Of a DNA stretch of 64,000 bases, positions 55,236 to 64,000 are shown one piece after another. Below the pieces are notes generated by a model. The model saw nothing but the letters and a program-made list of their open reading frames with translations. It was not told the DNA's origin and made no database searches. The position numbers and the translations under genes are program-made. The stretch lies in assembly GCA_037179385.1 (NCBI GenBank), contig CM074195.1, positions 25,199,436-25,263,435 of the forward strand, in the 5' to 3' direction. The first letter of the stretch is position 1; every line of letters begins with the position of its first letter. This DNA is from Holothuria scabra (Eukaryota > Echinodermata > Holothuroidea > Aspidochirotida > Holothuriidae).

Positions 55236-58175
55236 CAGTTATTTTCCTTTTTTCTATTTTTCCCTTTTTCGTGTTAGGGCTTTCTCCTTTTTTCCTTTTG
55301 TCTTCCTTATCCTTTGTAACAATGACAAACATTATATCTTCTTCGTGTCGCGACGAGGTGCATGAGGGATTAATAAAGAAACCCTTTTATCTTTTGATCT
55401 TTTGTTTTGTATGTACAAGCATGTGCTCAGGCAGTCAGGACGTAAATAACCCATAACCTTATTATCTAACCCATAACCCTAACCCGAGTCTCAAATCTCA
55501 GTGAGTCGGGGGAAAATGTGACCAGTGGCGCGTACTCAGGATTTCGCTCTGAAGGAGGGGGCATGAAGTATGCTGAGGGATCGCTGGTCTGGTCAGGGTG
55601 TAAGGGGATATCCGCTCCCCTTACTTTTGGAAAATTTGGGTGTCCTTACATGTAATCTGGGGCTATGTTGGCCTGTGCTAACTTTTGCAGTTAAATCTGG
55701 AGTATCACAATATGTGCGCGTTCTTTGGAACAAAAGAATTGGCATCAGCGAGGGTGCTTTGGGGAGACAACGCCCCCCCCCCCCCCCCACCTTTTGAAAT
55801 TTTTTGGGAAATTGGGTGTCCCTTCATTCATTCTGGTGTCACTCAGCTGTCATGCGCTTTCAACATTAAAACCTATAGAAACCGGAGTTCATCCCTAAGA
55901 AATGTTAACATATCAATCTAAAAATGTACACTTCAAACTACATTTCTATCCCTATTTCGTCAATTCTGGGGGGATGGGGGTGCTAGGTGAGCCCCTCCAG
56001 CTCACGGACTATATAGGTTAGATGGAGTTGGATGATGTAGGCTTTCACTGGAAGAGCGGTCTCAATTTCAGTGTCACTTGTTCATATTCAAGACTAATCT
56101 ACATCTGTATGAAAAATCGTTCGCGTTATAATGGGACGGTTTCACTAAATGGAGACATTCAGAGCTTTAGACAACGCCAAAACGCGTGACTCTCAAGCTG
56201 AATGCGGACTGCCCTGTGTCCTGAAACAGCCTTCCCAGCTAATCAAGCTAATTGCTATGCTAGTAGGTTGAACACACTTCCATTGAGCTTTCAAGTTTTC
56301 AAAAACAATTAACTACCTCGAGAAGAGGTTTGAAAAATACTTTCAGAAAAAGTTTTATGACACCCTTGATTTGTTTTTCTTTTGGTGTGCCGCCCCTCCC
56401 TCCAGGGGACCCAATGACCATGTCGGTTCTGAACGTAAGTAGGCCTACTGCTCGAGAGGATTTGGCTTCTACTGGTTTGATTTAATGGCGGACATGCAGC
56501 TTCAGGACTACTACACATTTTAGTACGTCTTTCCCAGAGAGTGGGTATCAATATGGTTGGCGATCTATCGTTGCTTGCTGTACCGGTCCGTAACGCCAGA
56601 GGTGTATCTAGGGTTTGTGGTGACCGGGGCAAGAAACGAGGCTGGCGTCCCTAGCTCATCTTAATGGGGTAATCTTATGAATGCTTAAACAACTCAAAAA
56701 TAAAAAAAAAGTTATTTCAATATCATGCTCATTGCAGGAGTGGTGCCAGGATTTGCCTGAAGGGTGCCAAGCTACGCGACAAAAGGGCTGGCATTTCGAA
56801 GCCCCGACAAAGCCGATGAGTTCCCGGCATAGGCGTACGAGGCGGGGGCAGGGGGGGGGGGGGCAGAGTGCCCCCCAAATTTTCTCAAGACCTAAAGTTC
56901 GGGCAGGGATCTGGAAAAATTCGGGGAGCCGTTTGAGTCTTAAAAACCTGGTTTGTTTCTACTTACACAGAAAACTCCTAGGCGCGCCCGAATTCCTTCA
57001 AACACTTGGCCGAAAAAATAATAAAAAAGCATCATAGTCACGGTACAATTTTCATGAAAACTCTAAAAGATACCATAATTCGCGACACATTCGGGCAGCT
57101 TATGAAAAAACAATTTTTCGTCAGCCTCACTTCATATTCTTGCCCAAACCTTTGCCCGAAATGACACAATATTCGGGCAAAAGTTGCAAAAAAGATCTGG
57201 GATATTTTTAATTGCCAGATTACAATGGGAGAGAGGATGTATACAGTCCCCAAAATTTTGGTTTGTGGGGATCAAGTGTGCCAAAACCGTTGATATGGAC
57301 TTACGTCGTTTGCTCACTAGGACATAACATAGGCGGCGGAAGCGGGGGCCAGGGGGTCTTTTTTTATGAGATTAACTGAATGTCGCAAAATAAATAAAAA
57401 AAAATATTACTTTTTAGAGTGCAAAAATTGCAAAGCTTCCGGGGGCTTCGCCCCCTGGACCCCGCATTAACAGTAACCTTTAGGAAAGTTTATTTTCGCC
57501 CTTCAAACAGTTGCAGGGTATTCTGCAATTGTTCCCCACTCTGAATTTCGGAATAAATTCAGGTAGACTGTGACAAGCTTCATATCTTTGGAATCTCTTG
57601 ACTTTCAACTCGTCGGGTTTCAGGGTGGACAATTTTTTAACAGATTTGCAGTGGCTAAAATTGGCTACCTTGGTGTGGATTAAAGTGTGCTCCCTGCTGG
57701 CGTGTTTTTACCTCATGTAGGGATTTTTCAATTCCTGGGGATGCACAAAACCGTTCCAAAATCATACTTGGTGTGGTGGGTAAGATATTTGGGTCTGCTC
57801 AAAATACTGTGAACGTTACTTCAAAGATAATCACAACACAATGCCCGAAATTGTCGAATATCCAAATTCTTTCAAGCATTTGCCCGAAAATGGAAAAGTA
57901 TCATAGTAAGAGTAACATAGTAACGAAAGATTAAGAGATAAAAAAATCGCGACACATTTGGGAAGCCTGTGGCTTAAAAGAAACAATTATTCTTGAGACT
58001 GTTTTTAAAATCTTGTGTAACAAAATACCCGAAATGGCCGATTATTTTAATATCTTTGCCGAAAAACAAAAGACGCTATATTTAAAGTACAATTTTCATG
58101 GAAAATAAAAAAGATCTGCGACACATTTGGGTAGAATGTGAAAAAAAAGTTTTCATCATCCTAACCTCACCCTCT
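55236..58175. other. Mosaic of GC-run repeats, no gene recognised
   Basis: Poly-C at 55773-55788, poly-G near 56852-56864, the hairpin GGGGGCTTCGCCCCC near 57439-57453, and several CATAGGCGTACGAGG / CATAGGCGGCGGAAG repeat starts followed by G-rich sequence (56829, 57329). Stretches with TTCGGGCAAA / TTTGCCCGAAA motifs recur from 57080 to 58450, indicating diverged copies of one repeat. Frames crossing these tracts are not believable genes. Confidence 0.5.
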
Positions 58176-58385
58176 CACGCGGAAGGCCCGGGTTCGCTTC
58201 CCAGGTCGGGTCATACCAAAGACTCTAAAAAAGGAACCTACTGCCGTTGTGCGTGATGCTCCGCATAAGCAATGGAGTAGGGTAAACAATCCAGTGAGCC
58301 ACAACTGGAAGAAAAGGCCGTGGCTGGCTTGACATGAACCAATAGGTTGGAAACTGGGCCGTTAAACTCAATCTAACTCTAAGAC
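58176..58385 (+). mobile_element. S1 SINE with tRNA-like head, most complete copy
   Basis: The head has CCTCTCACGCGGAAGGCCC and the B-box GGTTCGCTTCC (58191-58201), typical of tRNA-derived SINEs. The body follows: GGGTCATACCAAAGACTC, GCATAAGCAATGGAGTAGGG, GAGCCACAACTGG, GAACCAATAGGTTGGAAACT, then CTAACTC. The 5' end, including a clear A-box, is missing. Confidence 0.9.
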
Positions 58386-58999
58386 TCTAACTCCTAACTT
58401 CACACTGTTGTCTTGCAAAAATTTGCCCGAAATGGTCAAACATTCGGGCAAAGGTTTAAAAATGCTGGGACGTTTTCAATTGCCAAATTGGTTCAATGGA
58501 TAGACAGGAGTGTGTTCAGGTGCCCAAAAGTTTGCCATCTATCCTGCTCTAGAGCCAAATACGGGGGATGGTGATGAGAATCGGGTGATTTGTTTTTCGA
58601 AACTTAAATGATGCAGGGTGAAAATGTCTTCCCGTAAGTCTGCTTGAAAATTCATTTCATTACACGTTGTAACGAAACAATTCTGTCAATAAGTGTTACT
58701 GATAGAAGAAAAATCATCTACTTCATTTCATCCAATGGTAGTGGTACATTTTATCTGATTCTTCTAATCAAAATAGCGACTGCTAAGATCCCCATAGGCC
58801 TAATTTTTTTAAAAGTAAAATCATATATAGTCGGAAGTTCGGGCACACAATTTTTTCACTACATATTGAATTTAGCCAAGAGTTGCAATCGAGTAAAATT
58901 CATTAGCATCTTTTCAATTCCGGTTTGTGGTTTCCCCGAAAATATGCGGGACCATCTCATCGATTGGTAGTGCTACATTTTATCTGGTAATTTTCTGAT
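58386..58999. other. No gene recognised
   Basis: Continuation of the TTCGGGCAAA-type repeat, then a diverged first unit of the 176-bp array (AGCGACTGCTAAGATC near 58775). Confidence 0.4.
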
Positions 59000-59690
59000 A
59001 GCGACTGCTTAGATCTCCTATAAGCCTGGGAAATGTCATTTCGACTGTCTCTGGGGTCCGATTTTTCAAAATTTTCTGTTAGCTTCGCGCCAACCAGTGG
59101 TGAAACTCCGCGCAGTCTTCCTAGCAGAATTTTAGTTTTAAGTGAACATTTTTTGTGCAAACAGAACCTCGACTTAGCGACTTCTAAGACCTCCATTAAG
59201 CAAAGTAAATGACATTTTTGACTGTCTGAAGTGGTCATATTTTTCAAAATTTCCTGTAACTTTAGCCCCAACTTATGGTGATGCTCTACTTAGACCGCTT
59301 CATGGCAGAATTTAAGTTTCAAGTGATCATTTTTTACAAAAGGAAACTCAAAATAGCGACTGTTTAGATCAACATATAAGCCCGGGAAATGCCATTTTCA
59401 ACTGTCTGAGGGTCGAATATTTAAAAATAGTTTGTACGCTTCGCGCCAATGGTGGCGCTCCGCTTAGTCTTTCTGGCTGAATTTTAGTTTGGAACGAACT
59501 TACGTTTATCTGCAATTGAAACTTAAAAAAGCGACTGCTTGGATCTCCTTTACAAGCCTGGGAAATGACATTTTTGACTGTCTGAGAGGTAAGAATTTTC
59601 AAATTTTCTGGACGCTCCACGCCAACTGGTGGTGGCGCTCCGCTTTGACTGTCTTAAGGGCAGAATTACATTTTTCGGGCAAAAATCTTC
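59000..59690 (+). repeat. 176-bp tandem repeat, four diverged units
   Basis: AGCGACT-type unit starts lie at 59000, 59176, 59355 and about 59529 (spacings 176, 179 and 174). Each unit carries AAGCCTGGGAAATGACATTT, GACTGTCTG, TTTTCAAAATTTTCTG, CGCGCCAACTGGTGGTGGCG and CAGAATTTTAGTTT. A fifth partial unit lies at 59907-60005. The GCGCCAAC...GGTGGCGC core is palindromic and also occurs inverted at 44549. Confidence 0.85.
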
Positions 59691-59906
59691 TGTCCCAAAA
59701 CTGAAATGCTCCCCTACGCCTTTGGAAATACCTTACTCAGGCGTGCACTGGAACAGCTGCTTGCAACATTCAGCAGGATTCAGGATTTGCGATCCTAGGA
59801 TACATAATTCAGTAGAGTAATGAACTGAGCTAATCAGTATCTCAAAAGTGTGTTTTGATCTTAGAAAAATCACAAATTTTTCTCATTAGAATTAGAGACA
59901 AACGAA

Positions 59907-60005
59907 CCTGGCAAATGCCATTTCCAGCCATCTCGGAGGTTTTAAATTCCAGAATTTTCTTTGAACGCTCCGCGCCAACTGATGGTGGCGCCACGCTTAG
60001 ATAGT
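59907..60005 (+). repeat. Partial 176-bp repeat unit
   Basis: Contains GCAAATGCCATTTCCAGCC, GAATTTTCTTTGAACGCTCC and CGCGCCAACTGATGGTGGCG, as in the main array. Confidence 0.75.
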
Positions 60006-60899
60006 AAACTCCAGCCACCCCCTACAAAAGTATCCAGCCCCCTCCCACGGAACCCTACCAGGGCTTTCCCCCTCCCCGAACCCCACCAGGGGCCCCTTAA
60101 AGCCCCCTGGACCCCACGCCGATGGGGTTTTGTGCTTGGTGCAAAGCCGGACGCTTTTCGGTCCTTATGAAAAGTTTGCCTAATTCGCTACGCATAAAAG
60201 ACCTCAAACCCTGATAAGAAAACCCCACAAGTGATGGAATTTCTCCAGAAGTAAGCAACTTTATCCTCTACTAATTAATTGCAGTACAGTGACTACGATG
60301 TAAACAACTGCCGGTACTACTTTCTGATAAAGTATGAGGCAACACAATGCAGTAAGCATGGAGTTCATCATACAGCAATTAACTCATGCTGTAATACAAA
60401 ACTTGGTGACCAGCTACAATGAATGGAATTGACTGGGATCCACTGAAAAAGCATTTCCACAAAACACAAACACTTCTAATCATACTTTACTCAGCTAGCA
60501 ACCAATTAACTGCGCTATTCATAACTTTGTAACTCAAGTACTACATGGTTTTCAAAATAATTTTGTACTGCATGTAGTCATATGATGCAGAATTGAGTAA
60601 ATTCATCAGAAGTAATTGAAAGGAACAAATAGCCAGCGGTTTCTTTTTAACATTGTTTGAAATATTTATATACTTTATATGGAGCTAGTGTGTGCAGATC
60701 CATGACTGGAGCATTACAGAAAACAATGTGAAAGGAGGGAACTTGTATGCACCATGCATTTAAGGGTCAAGAACATTCCCCCCACCCCATCCAAAAAAAA
60801 AAAAGAAAGAAAGAAAAAACTTGTTTAGTAGCAACAGCTAAATCTCAAAATTTTCTTATTTCCCTTCAACTGCTGCTGTTTGCAGAAAAAAAAAGTAGG
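60006..60899. other. No gene recognised
   Basis: A C-rich stretch (60008-60125) with repeated CCCCACCAGGG/CCCCCTGGACCCC segments, then AT-rich sequence and an A-rich tract at 60793-60820. Confidence 0.45.
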
Positions 60900-61092
60900 A
60901 GGTCGACAGAAGCTCTCAGTTGAATCAGCTATTTGAATGACTGCTGGTTCAAACAGTACAGAGCACCAAAGTTTATACGGTATTACACAGTATGAACTAT
61001 GAAGTGTCCTGGGAGTGTTTTGATTACACACATTTGAGATTTCCTGTACTCAACCTGAAGAAATATAAACTGTGGTTTTGTCTGCATGAGGG
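60900..61092. mobile_element. MITE family M1, copy 4 (partial)
   Basis: Matches the middle of 51901-52183: AGAGCACCAAAGTTTATACG, TGTTTTGATTACACACATTT, TCTGCATGAGG. Its ends are missing. Confidence 0.75.
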
Positions 61093-61109
61093 TTAGTGTA
61101 AAGGCCCTG

Positions 61110-61160
61110 TTCTCTCACCCCAAAAAGTACCAATTCTCCGAATCTTCTTGCTTGGCAGAT
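61110..61160. mobile_element. MITE family M1, terminal fragment
   Basis: TAAAGGCCCTGTTCTCTCAC, then AAGTACCAATTCTCCGAATC, matches the M1 end at 15077. It is adjacent to the partial copy at 60900. Confidence 0.7.
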
Positions 61161-61545
61161 CGAAATTTTTGGGCCCAGGGCCCCATTGTGGGCAAGAAAG
61201 GCACCGAACACCTACCATGCTGCAATTTGACCCTTAATACTTCAACTTGTCATGTCCAGTGAATGCCCAAGCCTACCCGTCGCCAACAGACCCAATGATA
61301 ATTCGGTACTTGCGGTTCTTGAACTAATTTTCTCTATCAACAGGGCTGTAAGGCCCCTTGGCCATCTTCTGTCACGGAAATTAGAAAAAAAAAAAACCTT
61401 TTGTTCTCTTTAGTGTATTTAATGCAATTTTCCATCGAGATTTCCAATCGAATCAAAAGTTCCACAGGTCGTAGCTTCAAAATTAATTCTTTGGGCCCTT
61501 AGTATTGACAGAGGCCTATTGCCATTCGATACTCACATGGGCCCC
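61161..61545. other. No recognisable feature
   Basis: Includes an A-rich tract at 61385-61397; nothing else identified. Confidence 0.4.
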
Positions 61546-61935
61546 TCCGGTACATGAACGTATACATTTAGTACATGATCGTATGAATTTAGCACATGTT
61601 CGTATTCAATCAGTACATGAACGTATGAAATCAGTACATCATCGTAAGCAGTTAGTACATGAACGTGTACTTTTACTACATCGCATGTCGGTGGGCCTTT
61701 TAGCGGACTTCTGGTACGCCGAGAGGCTCACTCAGTATGGCATGTGTTTTTAGATGTACAACGTGTGATTTTACATGTACATCCTAACATTTTAGTACAT
61801 GATGGTGTAAATTTACATCATGATCGTATGAAGTTAGTACATCATCGTATATTTTTGGTACATGAACGTGTAATTTTAGTACGTGAACATGTAATTTTAG
61901 TACATGAACGTGTATTTTTAGAACATCATCATATT
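61546..61935. repeat. 21-22-bp minisatellite in two blocks
   Basis: The unit is close to TACATGAACGTGTAATTTTAG, each with a TACATGAACGTGTA dyad. Block 1 is 61552-61682 and block 2 is 61752-61935, separated by a unique stretch containing GAGGCTCACTCAGTATGGCA. Because 21 is divisible by three, frames through it read a heptad-like LVHERVI repeat, which is probably an artefact. Confidence 0.85.
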
Positions 61936-62511
61936 TGGTGAGTCTTATGGCGTGCCATAGAATATAACCTACACATAAGCACAATCGAAAAATTTTTATG
62001 GCTCACTAAAATTCGTTTTAGAATTTAGCTGTTTCCTTTTAGGCCTAAGAACTACAATATAAGGTTGTCACAGACGAAACTGGAAATTCGCCCGAAAACT
62101 TGTTACGTTTTTAGGACAAAGATTTGAAACTATATAGAGCCTATCTATAGTGGAGAAATTTTGGAATTAAATAAAAAAATGCATGGGTTTTTGTTAGGGT
62201 GAGATTGAAAAGATTGAGGTAAATGTGTTTAATGAAATGTCTTTCAAGAGCATAAATAAGTAGAATGAAGGATGATTAAAGTTGTCTTGGGTTTTCCGTA
62301 ATTCTGCGTAGTAGCCACCGAAATAGGAAAATTTGCTGAAAATCTTTGCCATTTTGAAAAAAATATTTATAAGTCTGAAGCTTATATAGGAGACAGACCT
62401 AGGGGTAATTATTGAAGAATCTGACCTTCTTATAAGAAAAATCAAATAGGTCGCCGGGGCAACTTACTTGTAGTCAGACTGTTGGGGTTACTGAATATCA
62501 TCATGCAGATT
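61936..62511. other. No recognisable feature
   Basis: AT-rich spacer. Confidence 0.4.
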
Positions 62512-62768
62512 AAAGGTGTATAGAGCCAGAAACTTATTTTGAAGAAAAAGCTAAATAACTCAATTTTCATCTTATTTCTCTTCGGAGTGTCTCAATTTAC
62601 ATTTTATGACTTTACTATTGCATATTCAATAAACCAATCAGTTATTTCGGATAAATTTCACATTTGAAGAGAAAAACATTGTCACATTACTGGCCAACAG
62701 CCAATCATGAAACTGGACAGTCTACTACACTTCTTCAATTTGGGATGACTGCTCCTTCCCTTTAAGGT
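62512..62768 (-). mobile_element. MITE family M2, inverted copy
   Basis: The reverse complement begins CCTTAAAGGGAAGGAGCAGTC and contains GACTGTCCAGTTTCATGATT, matching 34499-34768. The left side ends at ATTAAAGGTG. Confidence 0.7.
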
Positions 62769-63439
62769 TCTCGCGCGATATTCGGGTGTTTCCTGATAAA
62801 GGTAGGATTCCTTTTGACATAGCCTGTATTTGAAAATCTGGAGCTAACATATTGAAATAATTTCATGAAATTTTGAAAAAAGTGGTTTTAACTGTAGAGG
62901 TAATCTGGATCTTATATTGATTTTATTATTTTTTTTTTATTTTTATATGGAATTAATATTTTGAATTTTGTTTTATTTATTTTTTTTTTTTTTGAAGAAT
63001 ATCTACTCGCAAGCAAAATATAGAATAACGTCACGGGGGAGGGGGAGACTGGAGCTTATCGGGCTTACGTTTTTTATCGTATGAATGAAGGCTTCTCGAC
63101 AAAATTTGATCTAAGTTCTCCCGACGGGAGGCTTCCCTGACGGCAGGGAGCATGCCCCGACTCCGCTGGCGCCACCCTTGGCTCCTGGAAAATGATAGGT
63201 GCAACATTTCTTCTAGGTGATCACGATTTGGCACCCCTAGAGGTGTCGGAAACTTGCCCTCGCTCCCCCGAGCTACGCCCGCCCACTGTGTAACTCCCAA
63301 AATGTCACGCGTCCTATCTAAGTTCACAAAACAAGCAGTTAGCAAAACCAGCAGAAAACTTGTCAGCTCTATAGGAAGGTTGGGGAAAGGATGATTCCTT
63401 ATTGCTTCAGAATGATCTGGATAGGTTATTTTCATGGTC
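62769..63439. other. No gene recognised
   Basis: T-rich tracts at 62931 and 62980, and a G-rich repeat start near 63034. A 134-codon minus-strand frame (63031-63435) is repeat-derived in appearance. Confidence 0.4.
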
Positions 63440-64000
63440 TCAGACTTGGCAAATGTCTTTCAATTTAATGCTGATAAGTGCAAAGTCCTCCACTTTGGTT
63501 CTAAGAATTCCCACCATGATTATACTATATGAATAGTACTAATATGAACAAAGTTACTTCTGAGAAACACCTTGGTGTAGTTATTACGGGAGATTTAAAG
63601 CCATCTAGGTGGTGTGCAGCTACTGCTGCGAGGGCAAATAGGGTGCTTGGGTTGATCAGGAGGAATTTTAAGAGTTTTAGTAAAGAAATTATGCTAAATT
63701 TGTATAAGCAGCTGGTTAGACCCCATCTCGACTATGCTGCACAGGCCTGGAGTCCCTTCTTTGAAAAGGACAAATTGCTTTTAGAGCAAGTTCAGAAGAG
63801 AGCTACCCGACTCATACATGAGGTTAAAATCTACCTTATCCCCGAAGGCTAAGGCTGATTGGGCTTACCACTTTGGAGCTGAGAAGGATTAGGGGAGACA
63901 TGCTCCAGGTATACAAATTTCTGTCTGAAGGGAATCCTTTGTTAGCTTGCAGTTATTTAAAGGTCCAAAATAATCCTCGGGTTAGAGGCCATTGTAAAAA
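63440..64000 (+). pseudogene. LINE reverse transcriptase C-terminal region (frameshifted, runs off the edge)
   Basis: The frame at 63529-63852 contains KHLGVVITGDLKPS, RANRVLGLIRRNFKS, LYKQLVRPHLDYAAQAWSP and LLEQVQKRATRLI, the conserved C-terminal region of non-LTR reverse transcriptases of the CR1/L2/Jockey-like group. Upstream, WQMSFN and NADKCKVLHFGSK lie in two frames. After 63840 the frame shifts again and continues as LRLIGLTTLELRRIRGDMLQVYKF to the window end. At least two frameshifts and a stop (TGA near 63530) make it a dead copy. The catalytic motif would lie outside the visible 5' part. Confidence 0.9.

Noticed and set aside
61505..61941. LVHERVI-type heptad repeat protein
   Set aside because: Product of a 21-bp minisatellite read in frame; unit lengths of 22 break the frame repeatedly.
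63031..63435. 134-codon minus-strand frame
   Set aside because: It covers a G-run repeat start and GC-rich repeat-like sequence; no domain recognised.

Overview
The window is eukaryotic and looks like a marine invertebrate deuterostome, most likely an echinoderm such as a sea cucumber. This rests on base composition, CTAGGCCTA-rich tracts, dense SINEs and MITEs, and an intron-poor immunoglobulin (Ig) receptor family. No species can be named from sequence alone. Coding density is very low and most short open frames are chance or repeat-derived.

Layout. 1-7.4 kb: noncoding, bracketed by inverted copies of a GGATGC/GGATAC-rich repeat. 7.5-15.5 kb: an old repeat or segmental duplicate (relative at 27.85-30.57 kb) opened by a TA-flanked MITE (8.17 kb), a 5.7-kb element with CACTCT termini (9.07-14.82 kb) and another MITE (15.08 kb). 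15.7-25.2 kb: a graveyard of the Ig family, with decayed pieces at 15.7, 19.9 and 24.9 kb, interrupted by a four-copy array of TTAA-flanked MITEs (17.9-19.2 kb) and SINEs. 27.8-32.3 kb: the second copy of the old duplicate, then the upstream region of the intact gene.

32.36-41.45 kb is the coding core. One complete 458-residue type I membrane protein (signal peptide, three Ig-like domains, one membrane helix, tail with NPVY and YAVI) is followed by two recent tandem copies in 4,045/4,046-bp units. Copy 2 lacks the signal peptide and the first Ig domain. Copy 3 lacks these and also loses the membrane helix and tail, ending six residues after Ig3. Copies 1 and 2 differ by four substitutions, all amino-acid changing and all within about 75 bp of Ig2, while several kilobases of noncoding DNA are almost identical.

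41.5-64 kb is repeat-dominated. A palindrome between AT microsatellites (43.0-43.2 kb) carries a strong hammerhead ribozyme on the minus strand and a shortened version on the plus strand, the signature of Penelope-like retroelement termini. A decayed minus-strand GIY-YIG-like fragment lies at 50.2-50.5 kb. From 45.3 to 49.5 kb runs a roughly 145/157-bp satellite whose units carry consecutive nuclear-receptor half-sites (DR2, DR4, DR4, DR1). The rest holds MITEs, tRNA-derived SINEs, a 176-bp tandem repeat (59 kb), a 21-22-bp minisatellite (61.5-61.9 kb) and a frameshifted LINE reverse transcriptase running off the right edge.
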